Shown: piece after piece, positions 1-6,618 of the stretch | How positions within the stretch are numbered: the stretch's first letter is position 1 | How the letters are laid out: each line of letters begins with the position of its first letter | DNA from: Myxococcota bacterium | Lineage (GTDB): Bacteria; Myxococcota_A; UBA9160; PR03 | Length of the DNA stretch: 7,100 nt | Assembly: GCA_030066475.1 (NCBI GenBank) | Contig: JASJBO010000371.1 | Span: 1 to 7,100, forward strand | Direction of reading: 5' to 3' | Notes under the pieces: model-generated | The model's database searches: none | What the model saw: only the letters and a program-made list of their open reading frames with translations | Told to the model about the DNA's origin: nothing | Program-made: the position numbers and the translations under genes

Positions 1-141
1 GTCTCGGGGGGCTCCCCAGCCACTAGCACATCGCGCTGCGCAGGGGCAGGCGTCCGAGGTCTTGGAGAGCTCCGCGCGGCAGAAGCCCCCTGCAAGCGCC
101 CGCAGGGCGCGCGCAGCGAGCCGTAGGCGAGCGAAGTCCAC
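1..141 (-). CDS. Weak candidate: start of a small downstream reading frame, cut by the left edge
   Basis: A GTG lies 3 bases after the TAG stop of the lipoprotein gene, and its frame stays open for 47 codons to the edge of the window. The translation begins MDFARLRLAARALRALAGGF, is rich in Ala, Arg and Leu, and has four cysteines (one C-x-C pair). I recognise no family. No convincing Shine-Dalgarno sequence precedes the GTG. In DNA this GC-rich an open frame of this length is expected by chance, and a strong hairpin lies inside it. It may therefore be an untranslated trailer instead. It is recorded only because the stretch has no better explanation. Confidence 0.12.
   Translation of the reverse strand, partial: MDFARLRLAARALRALAGGFCRAELSKTSDACPCAARCASGWGAPRD
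96..110 (-). terminator. GC hairpin downstream of the lipoprotein gene, possible terminator
   Basis: GCGCCC and GGGCGC form a perfect 6-bp stem around a 3-base GCA loop, 35 bases past the TAG stop of the minus-strand gene. An overlapping alternative stem (CCCTGC at 88-93 with GCAGGG at 102-107) is also possible. No T-tract follows on the minus strand, so this is not a canonical intrinsic terminator. It could be a stabilising 3' structure or a chance product of high GC. Confidence 0.2.
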
Positions 142-144
142 CAG

Positions 145-3093
145 CTAGCGGCAGGCACCCTCGGGGCACGGCTGCAGGTTGAACGCATCCAGGTCGAAGA
201 CGTGGATGCCGTAGCGGCCCGCGGCGAAGAGGATCTCGCGGTCGTCGACCAGGATGTCCCGAGGCCAGCCGAGGGTGGGGAAGTAGGCCTGCGGGTAGGG
301 GCGCGAGGCGTCGTCGAGGTTGAACACGAGCAGGCCGCCCGGCACCTGGAAGAGGGCGCGGCCCGCCCGCGCGTCGCGCAGCAGGGCCCAGTCGTCGACC
401 TCGACCGCGCTCTCGACGGTCAGCTTCGCGGCGTCGAGCAACGTCATCGACTGGACGTTCGGGGTCACGCCGCGCTCGTGGGCGAGCTGCCAGGCGAGGC
501 GGTGGCTCACGACGACGTGGCCGGCGCCGTCGAGGGCCACGTTCTCGACGAGCTGCTCCGGGAACGCCCGCCGCGCCAGCGGGTACGCCCGCCCGTCGGC
601 CAGCAGCACGCGCGCGATCGAGGTCTCGATGAAGCGTTCTCCCCAGACCGCGTCGCGCGTGTAGATCGTCGCGCCCTCGACGGCGAGCAGCTGGCCGGGC
701 ACGTTGATCGGCGTGTCCGCGCGCGGCTCGCCCGGCACGGCGAGGTCGATGCGCGTGACGTAGTGGCGCGCGTGGGGCCGGGCGTCGCCCTCGACCTCGG
801 CGGGCTCGCGATGGCTGACCCAGACGTCCGAGCCGTCGGTCAGCAGGCCCACGCCGTGCTTCTCGCGACCCAGCTCGATCGTCTCCGCCAGCCGCGGCGC
901 GTCGGGGTCGGTCAGGTCCAGGACCTCGAGCTCGAAGCTCTGCCAGTAGCGGTACACGCCGTCCGACGCCTGCTCGTGGCGGCGCTGGAGGAACACCAGG
1001 CCGCCGGGCACCGCCTCCACCTCGTCCCACGCGTCTCCGGGCCAGATCGAGAGGCGGCCGCAGTCGAAGCAGCCGAGCGGGATCGGGCCGTAGCCGTAGC
1101 TCGGGCGGAGCCGGTCGGTCTCCAGCCGGCCAGCCGGCCGCGGGTGCGTGGGATCGCTCAGGTCGTAGACCGTCAGCACCGATTCGTACGCCTCGGTCCC
1201 GCTCGCCCCCGTCGTTCGCGCGTGCGCGACGAGCAGGTCGCCGGTCTGGTGGAGCTGCGCGTGGGCCGGCACCTCGAAGCGGGCCACCGGCTCGCCGCTG
1301 TCCGGATCCTCGCTGCGGGGGACGATCTCGACGCTCGCGGACAGGAGCTCGCTGCGCTCGCCCCACCACAGCCAGTAGCGCTCGCGGCCGTTCTTCACGC
1401 GGGCGCGGTGGTCGCCGAAGACGAACACGTCGGTATAGCTCGGCGCCAGCTCGATGCGCCCCTGCTCCTTGGGGGCGTCGGGATCCGAGCTGTCGAACAG
1501 GCTCAGCTCGGCCTCGGAGAGGTTGGCGGTGAGATCGCGCTCGGGCTGGAAGCTGCGGCGTACCGGGGTGCCGTGCTCCATGGCGCCCCGGCGGGTCAGG
1601 CTCTCGCTCGAGAACGTGTAGATCTGGACCCCGGCCGTGTACCGCCCGGACGCGTCGTCCCAGCCGGAGAACGGGAGCAGCACCAGGCCGGTCTCGCGCG
1701 CGCCGCCCGCTCCCCGCACCGCGACGGCGTCTTCGAGCACCGAGAAGGCGCGATGGTCCCAGCTCGCCTCCGACCAGCTGTGGTCGGCCGCGACGTCCGC
1801 GCGCGCCAGGAGCGGCTCCGGGTTCTCGAGGTCGGTGATGTCGTAGAGACTCACCGACAGGGTCCGGCCGGCCTCGTCGTTCGTCCCGATGCCGATCAGG
1901 CGCGTCTCGCCCTGGACGGGTCGGAAGAAGTCGTTCCAGCCCGACACGATGAACTCCGCCTTCTCCGTGATCGTGCCGTCGTCGGCGATCTCGAAGGCGT
2001 GGAAGGGGTCGACGCGCAGGTAGGTGACGAAGAAGGCCTTGTTGCCCAGGAACAGGGTCGCGAACAGCTGCTCGCCGTCTCCGAAGGTCGCGTGGTCGAT
2101 GGGCTTCAGCTCGCGGAGGTCGCGGGCGTCGAAGGTCTCGACGTGGTTCGTGTTCGACCCGTTCCAGCGGCTGCCCGAGACGATGCGGACGACGTCGCCG
2201 TCGTGGTCCATGTTGAACTGGGTCTCGACGAAGCCCGCCACGGTCACCTGGTCGCCTTCCAGCATGGCGCCGGCGGGGTCGCGGATGTCGATGATCGACA
2301 CCTGGCTGCGCCCGTCCCCGGTGGTCCAGTCGTAGCGGGCGACCAGCAGGGAGTCGGTCGTGGCCTGGACGTCCGAGACGTACCCGCCGAGGTCGAGCTG
2401 GCTCCGTTCCAGCAGCCGGCCGCTCGAGACGTCGAAGCTCTTCACGACCGTGCGCGTCTCCCACACCCAGTCGCCGGACCCGGTCTCCCACTGGCTCCAG
2501 CCGCCCGTCACCACGTACAGCGCCGCCTGGCTGCCGCCCCGCGTGAGCCGGCTGGTCCGGATGGAGCCCGGGACGTGGGCGCGATCGACGACGACCGGGC
2601 GCTCCCGATCGCGGAGGTCCACGGACAGCACGAGCCCGCCGTGCCGGGTCTCGAGCGCCTCTTCGTAGCGGCTGCCGTAGTAGCCGCGCCAGTCGTTCAA
2701 CAGCACGAACGCGCGATCGCCCGCGACGTACATCTCGACCGGCGTGCCGCTGATCCGGACCCGGCCGACGATCTCGGGGTCGGCGACGTCGCCGACGTCG
2801 ATGACCTGGAGCCCGCGGTAGGCGTTGAGGTTGAGGATGTGTCCGTCCGCGAGGACGCGATAGATGTCGCCTTCCTCGACGCTGCGCTCGCCCGCTCCCG
2901 AGTCGTTCGACGTGAGCGCGGCGTCGTCGAGCTCCGGAGCCGGACCCTCGAAGGCCACCGCCTGGCCTTCGTCCGCCGAGACGAAGTCGGTGTTCCAGAG
3001 GTCGTCCCCGGTGCAGCCCGCCGTCGCGAGGAGGACGCCCGCGAGGATCGCGAGCCAGGGCCGAGCCGAGCGTCGAAGGGGTCGCCGGTCCAT
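145..3093 (-). CDS. Large secreted lipoprotein with beta-propeller / LVIVD-type repeats
   Basis: Predicted 982-residue exported lipoprotein. The N-terminus has a basic stretch (MDRRPLRRSARP), a hydrophobic core (WLAILAGVLLATAG) and a lipobox-like TAG-C with Cys27 as the lipidation site. Thr at -3 is less usual than Leu. Residue +2 is Thr, not Asp, so outer-membrane sorting is plausible if the host is Gram-negative. After a linker, residues 71-130 (SVEEGDIYRVLADGHI, then GLQVIDVGDVADPEIVG) resemble the opening of the 'secreted proteins with beta-propeller domain' family. Strands of the type 'IDxxDPxxP' recur near residues 97, 267, 416, 532, 642, 724 and 924, as in LVIVD repeats. Two close cysteine pairs occur: C675/C678 and C976/C981. 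The C-terminus (GWPRDILVD, AAGRYGIHVFDLD) looks like a final blade. The start is ATG with GGAGGAA 6 bases upstream. No catalytic motif is visible; a surface scaffold or binding role is inferred only. It is divergent from the plus-strand operon and need not share its function. Confidence 0.88.
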   Translation of the reverse strand: MDRRPLRRSARPWLAILAGVLLATAGCTGDDLWNTDFVSADEGQAVAFEGPAPELDDAALTSNDSGAGERSVEEGDIYRVLADGHILNLNAYRGLQVIDVGDVADPEIVGRVRISGTPVEMYVAGDRAFVLLNDWRGYYGSRYEEALETRHGGLVLSVDLRDRERPVVVDRAHVPGSIRTSRLTRGGSQAALYVVTGGWSQWETGSGDWVWETRTVVKSFDVSSGRLLERSQLDLGGYVSDVQATTDSLLVARYDWTTGDGRSQVSIIDIRDPAGAMLEGDQVTVAGFVETQFNMDHDGDVVRIVSGSRWNGSNTNHVETFDARDLRELKPIDHATFGDGEQLFATLFLGNKAFFVTYLRVDPFHAFEIADDGTITEKAEFIVSGWNDFFRPVQGETRLIGIGTNDEAGRTLSVSLYDITDLENPEPLLARADVAADHSWSEASWDHRAFSVLEDAVAVRGAGGARETGLVLLPFSGWDDASGRYTAGVQIYTFSSESLTRRGAMEHGTPVRRSFQPERDLTANLSEAELSLFDSSDPDAPKEQGRIELAPSYTDVFVFGDHRARVKNGRERYWLWWGERSELLSASVEIVPRSEDPDSGEPVARFEVPAHAQLHQTGDLLVAHARTTGASGTEAYESVLTVYDLSDPTHPRPAGRLETDRLRPSYGYGPIPLGCFDCGRLSIWPGDAWDEVEAVPGGLVFLQRRHEQASDGVYRYWQSFELEVLDLTDPDAPRLAETIELGREKHGVGLLTDGSDVWVSHREPAEVEGDARPHARHYVTRIDLAVPGEPRADTPINVPGQLLAVEGATIYTRDAVWGERFIETSIARVLLADGRAYPLARRAFPEQLVENVALDGAGHVVVSHRLAWQLAHERGVTPNVQSMTLLDAAKLTVESAVEVDDWALLRDARAGRALFQVPGGLLVFNLDDASRPYPQAYFPTLGWPRDILVDDREILFAAGRYGIHVFDLDAFNLQPCPEGACR
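2779..2796. repeat. Perfect 18-bp palindrome inside the lipoprotein gene
   Basis: GTCGGCGACGTCGCCGAC reads the same on both strands with no spacer. It encodes the V-G-D-V-A-D stretch of the first 'IDxxDPxxP' repeat, about 300 bases into the gene. It may simply follow from codon bias on a Val/Gly/Asp/Ala sequence; a protein-binding site is possible but unsupported. Confidence 0.4.
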
Positions 3094-3099
3094 CGTGGA

Positions 3100-3106
3100 T
3101 TCCTCC
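3100..3106 (-). promoter_or_regulatory. Ribosome binding site of the lipoprotein gene
   Basis: On the minus strand GGAGGAA ends 6 bases before the ATG at 3093-3091. This near-perfect Shine-Dalgarno match fixes the start codon and predicts strong initiation unless it is masked by leader structure. Confidence 0.8.
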
Positions 3107-3145
3107 GCGCGCGTCCGAGAGGGAGCGATCGAACGCGGCGGCGAG

Positions 3146-3163
3146 CCTCCTGCCGCGAGGAGG
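3146..3163. repeat. Inverted repeat in the divergent intergenic region
   Basis: CCTCCT (3146-3151) and AGGAGG (3158-3163) are perfect 6-bp inverted arms around a 6-base spacer. It sits between the divergent lipoprotein and NTF2-like genes, about 53 bases upstream of the lipoprotein ATG and 110 bases upstream of the GTG of the plus gene. It could be a regulator half-site pair or an RNA hairpin in the lipoprotein leader. Both arms resemble Shine-Dalgarno/anti-Shine-Dalgarno sequence. It could also be chance. Confidence 0.35.
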
Positions 3164-3254
3164 AGTCTACCGGACCGGTGCCGGCCCGCGCCGCCTCAGC
3201 GACGCGCGCCGAGCCGCGGCCTGGGCGCGCTGCAAGCCGCTCTGGTACCAACCC

Positions 3255-3266
3255 GGGAGAGGAGGG
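3255..3266 (+). promoter_or_regulatory. Ribosome binding site deciding the GTG start of the NTF2-like gene
   Basis: GGGAGAGGAGGG ends 7 bases before GTG at 3274. The frame is open far upstream, so this purine-rich Shine-Dalgarno sequence is the main evidence that translation begins at 3274. Confidence 0.75.
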
Positions 3267-3273
3267 CGGCATC

Positions 3274-3795
3274 GTGTCGGAGGCGATCGAGCAGGAGGCG
3301 CGCGAGACCTATCGGCGCTTCGTCGCGCTGCGCGATCGGATCGACGTGGGCGAGCGCGCGTGGGCGGAGCTGGCGGACTTCTTCACCGAGGACGCGGCGT
3401 ACATCGATCCGGCCTGGGGCCGCATCGAGGGCCGCGAGGGCATCCGCGAGTTCTTCGAGCGCTCGATGGCGGGGCTTACGGGCTACGGCTGGTCGACGCC
3501 GGAGAACTGGACCATGGTGGACGGCCACCGCGTCGTGAGCCAGTGGGACCAGATCCTCGGCGAGCGCGCGGACGGCACGCCGTGGCGCGTCCCCGGCCTG
3601 TCGATCCTGTACTACGCCGGCGACGGCCGCTTCTGCTACAGCCACGACATGCTCAACATGACGCACGTCGGCGAGACGCTGAAGGCGATGCAGTGGAAGC
3701 CGCCCGCGGTGTTCAACCTGCCGCCGCGCCGGCCCGACCGCGACGTCTCGCTGCCCGCCGCCTGGGCCCATCTCGAGAAGAGCCGCGCCCGCTGA
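3274..3795 (+). CDS. SnoaL-like / nuclear transport factor 2 (NTF2)-fold family protein
   Basis: 173-residue cytoplasmic protein with no signal peptide or membrane segment. Residues 28-62 carry the usual SnoaL/NTF2-like signature: an N-terminal helix, then FFTEDAAYIDPAWGRIEG and REGIREFFERSM. These are the helix, the 'D-x-Dxxxxxp' strand and the 'GrexIrxf' helix that open the cone-shaped alpha+beta barrel. Later strands include residues 84-96 (GHRVVSQWDQILG) and 106-114 (VPGLSILYY), and the tail contains WKPP at 141-144. The fold hosts small isomerases, hydrolases, cyclases and pure ligand-binding proteins. Acidic residues D40 and D45 lie where the pocket usually is, but no specific activity can be assigned. 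The GTG start is chosen because of the strong upstream Shine-Dalgarno and because residue 1 lies just before the first family helix. The next gene starts 35 bases downstream, so co-transcription is likely. A stand-alone catabolic or detoxifying enzyme beside the operon is the alternative. Confidence 0.85.
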   Translation: MSEAIEQEARETYRRFVALRDRIDVGERAWAELADFFTEDAAYIDPAWGRIEGREGIREFFERSMAGLTGYGWSTPENWTMVDGHRVVSQWDQILGERADGTPWRVPGLSILYYAGDGRFCYSHDMLNMTHVGETLKAMQWKPPAVFNLPPRRPDRDVSLPAAWAHLEKSRAR

Positions 3796-3819
3796 CGGGA
3801 GCGCCGCCGGCGCGAGCGC

Positions 3820-3823
3820 GGAG
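3820..3823 (+). promoter_or_regulatory. Ribosome binding site of the nucleotidyltransferase gene
   Basis: GGAG lies 7 bases before the ATG at 3831, within the 35-base gap after the NTF2-like gene. The gap holds no visible terminator, which supports read-through from the upstream gene. Confidence 0.5.
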
Positions 3824-3830
3824 CCGCCAC

Positions 3831-4660
<830 letters not shown>

Positions 4661-4664
<4 letters not shown>

Positions 4665-5605
4665 GCGCGGCGCCGCGGCTCTCGATCGTGGTGTGCACGC
4701 GTGACCGTCCCGCCCTGCTGTCGGACGCCCTCGCGTCGCTGGAGGCGCAGACGCTCGACGGGCAGCTCTGGGAGCTGCTGGTCGTCGACAACGGCGTGGG
4801 CGACGGCACGCGGGAGGTCGTTGCCCGCCATCCCACGGCCCGGCTCGTGGCGGAGCCGCGCACCGGCATCTCGCACGCGCGCAACACGGGATGGCGCGCG
4901 GCGCGCGGCGACTACGTCGGTTACCTCGACGACGACGTGCGCGCGCCGGCCTGCTGGCTCGCGGCGGCGCGTGCGGTCGCGGACGGTCCCTCGCCGCCGG
5001 TGTTCGGCGGGCCCTACACGCCGGTGTTCGGCGCGGCGCGCCCCGTCTGGTTCCGAGACGGATACGCCTCGCTCGACCTGGGGCCGCGTGCCCGCTGGCT
5101 CGGCGCGCAGGAGTTCCTGAGCGGCGCCAACCTGTTCGTGCGGCGCGACCTGCTCGCCGCCTGCGGCGGCTTCGACCCGACGCTCGGGATGCGCGGCGCG
5201 CGGCTCGGCTACGGCGAGGAGCCCGAGCTGCAGCTGCGGCTGCGCCGGCGCGGGTGCGGTGTCTACTTCGACCCCGGCCTGTGCGTCGAGCACCTGGTGC
5301 GGCCCGAGCAGCTGCGGGTGGTCTGGTTCGCGCGCCGCTCCCTCGCCGAGGGCCGCGACCATGAGCGCGCGCTGCGCGCGGGTGACGCCCCCCGCCCGCC
5401 GGTCTGGCGGCTCCTCGCGCGTCTCGGCCAGCACGCCGCCCTGCTCCCGCTCGAATGCCTGTGCGGGGCGCTGGCGCGCGATCGCCGCCGCCATCCCCAC
5501 CTCGCCAACCATCTGGTGGAGCGAGCCTTCGATCACCTGCGCGGGATCGCTGCGGCGCTCGCGGGGCTGCGCCGCCGCGGCCCCGGGCCGCGGGAAGCCG
5601 CGTGA
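4661..5605 (+). CDS. Family 2 glycosyltransferase (GT-A fold)
   Basis: 314-residue GT2 enzyme expected to transfer a sugar from a nucleotide-sugar to a growing glycan or lipid-linked acceptor on the cytoplasmic side. The first strand and nucleotide-binding loop are RLSIVVCTRDRP (6-17). VVDNGVGDGT (41-50) is the VDxxSxDxT-type motif. RTGISHARNTGWRAARGDYV (67-86) leads to the metal-binding acidic triplet YLDDD (88-92). SGANLFVRR (154-162) and GYGEEPELQLRLRRRG (184-199) are the acceptor-side and catalytic-base region, where the more usual 'GED/E-EL' reads GEEPEL. VEHLV (209-213) matches the conserved His strand. The C-terminal about 85 residues have weakly hydrophobic helices (LLARLGQHAALLPLECLCGA) flanked by arginines, probably a peripheral membrane contact. 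The TTG start is chosen because it overlaps the preceding stop, has GGGAG 10 bases upstream and directly precedes the first family strand. The next in-frame candidate, the GTG in IVVC, would remove half of that strand. Acceptor and donor are unknown. Confidence 0.9.
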
Positions 5606-6618
5606 GCGCGCCGCGCGTCTCGTTCGGCGTGATCGTGCTCAACGGCGAGCCGTTCACCCGCTACTGCCTGCGCGCGCTCTACCCCCACGCGCACGAGCTC
5701 CTCGTGGTGGAGGGTGCGGTGCGGGCCGCCGCCGCTTGCGCGACGCCCGACGGGCACTCGCGCGACGGCACGCTCGAGGTGCTGAAGCGCTTCCAGCGCG
5801 AGGAGGACCCCGAGGGCAAGGTCCGCGTGATCACGCGCGAGGGCCTCTGGAGCGAGAAGGATGCGCAGTCGCGCGCCTGGGCCGAGCGCGCCACCGGCGA
5901 CTGGATCTGGCAGGTGGACGTCGACGAGTTCTATCGCGAGCGCGACCTGCGCCGGGTGCTCGCGATCCTGGGTGGGCCCGATCCCCCGTCGATGCTGTCG
6001 TTCCGCCAGCGCACGTTCTGGGGCGGCTTCGACGCGAGCGTGGATGGCTGGTACCTGCGGCGCGGCGCCGACGCCTACGACCGGGTCTTCCGCTGGGGCC
6101 CCGAGCACCGCTATGCGGGTCACCGGCCGCCGACGGTGCACGACGCGCGGGGACGCGACCTGCGCGAGGGCGACTGGCTGCGCGCGGCGGATACCGAGCG
6201 GCTGGGCATTCGCCTCTACCACTACTCGCTGGTGTTCCCGCAGCAGGTGCGCGACAAGTGCTGCTACTACCAGGCCGCGGACTGGGCCGAGCGCCCCGGA
6301 GCCGTCCGCTGGGCCGAGGAGGTCTTCGAGCGGCTGCGCTCGCCCTACCGGGTGCACAACGTCTACCAGCTGCCGAGCTGGCTCGAGCGCTTCGCGGGCG
6401 ATCACCCCGGCGCCATCGACTCGCTCCGCGCGGATCTGGGCGCCGGGCGCGTGATGGCGGCACAGCGCCCGCGTGCCGACGTCGACCGGCTGCTCGCCTC
6501 GCGCCGCTACCGCCTGGGTCGCGCGGCGTTGCGGCTCGCCGCCCGGGTCGACGCGCCGCTGTGGCGGCTCCGGCGTCGGCTGCGCGCCCGCCTGCGCCTC
6601 GCTCTGGGGCGGACGTGA
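5602..6618 (+). CDS. Divergent GT2-like glycosyltransferase
   Basis: 338-residue protein with a GT-A-like N-terminus: RVSFGVIVLNGEP (5-17), VVEG (35-38), PDGHSRDGT (49-57), a long helix containing SEKDAQSRAWAERATG (84-99), and WIWQVDVDEFY (101-111), whose D106-x-D108 is the likely metal/nucleotide-sugar ligand. Compared with ordinary GT2, the Asp of the second motif is Glu37 and about 14 residues are inserted before the S-x-D-x-T element. The middle region is aromatic-rich and unlike classical GT2 (WYLRRGADAYDRVFRWGP at 150-167, HYSLVFP at 207-213, KCCYYQAADWAERPGAVRW at 219-237). I take it as acceptor-binding. The last 38 residues hold about 14 arginines, suggesting an amphipathic membrane-contacting helix. 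The GTG start overlaps the previous TGA (GTGA), with GGGAA 5 bases upstream, so it is translationally coupled. It probably acts in the same surface-glycan pathway as its neighbours. Donor and acceptor are unknown; a glycan-modifying rather than chain-building role is possible. Confidence 0.82.
   Translation: MSAPRVSFGVIVLNGEPFTRYCLRALYPHAHELLVVEGAVRAAAACATPDGHSRDGTLEVLKRFQREEDPEGKVRVITREGLWSEKDAQSRAWAERATGDWIWQVDVDEFYRERDLRRVLAILGGPDPPSMLSFRQRTFWGGFDASVDGWYLRRGADAYDRVFRWGPEHRYAGHRPPTVHDARGRDLREGDWLRAADTERLGIRLYHYSLVFPQQVRDKCCYYQAADWAERPGAVRWAEEVFERLRSPYRVHNVYQLPSWLERFAGDHPGAIDSLRADLGAGRVMAAQRPRADVDRLLASRRYRLGRAALRLAARVDAPLWRLRRRLRARLRLALGRT

Larger units (their letters stand above)
3094..3273. 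other. Divergent intergenic region between lipoprotein gene and plus-strand operon
   Basis: This 180-bp non-coding gap must hold the promoters for both directions. It contains the two Shine-Dalgarno sequences, the 3146-3163 inverted repeat, three closely spaced CCGG tetramers (3170-3186) and an 8-bp palindrome TGGTACCA (3243-3250) just upstream of the plus-strand Shine-Dalgarno. No convincing -35/-10 pair was found on either strand, which is common in very GC-rich genomes. The plus-strand reading frame through it is open but is not thought to be coding, because it is continuous with the antisense shadow of the lipoprotein gene. Confidence 0.6.

Noticed and set aside
1123..1138. Tandem duplication CAGCCGGC x2
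   Set aside because: It is two 8-base units inside coding sequence and is explained by Gly/Pro/Ala/Arg codons. It is not a repeat array.
23..2491. An 822-codon minus-strand open frame overlapping the lipoprotein gene
   Set aside because: It is almost entirely Arg, Pro, Gly and Ala, has no recognisable motif, and overlaps a well-supported gene in another frame.
3164..3169. TAGACT on the minus strand as a -10 box for the lipoprotein gene
   Set aside because: It matches only 4 of 6 consensus bases and has no plausible -35 element about 17 bases upstream.
3243..3250. TGGTACCA palindrome upstream of the NTF2-like gene as an operator
   Set aside because: An 8-bp palindrome alone is too short to claim as an operator; no second copy or longer symmetry surrounds it.
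202..3795. A 1197-codon open frame on the plus strand covering the antisense of the lipoprotein gene and ending as the NTF2-like protein
   Set aside because: Upstream of 3274 the translation is a low-complexity Arg/Ala/Val/Asp mixture with no family features, as expected opposite a GC3-biased gene. The minus strand there has a signal peptide, lipobox, repeats and a Shine-Dalgarno. Only 3274-3795 is kept.
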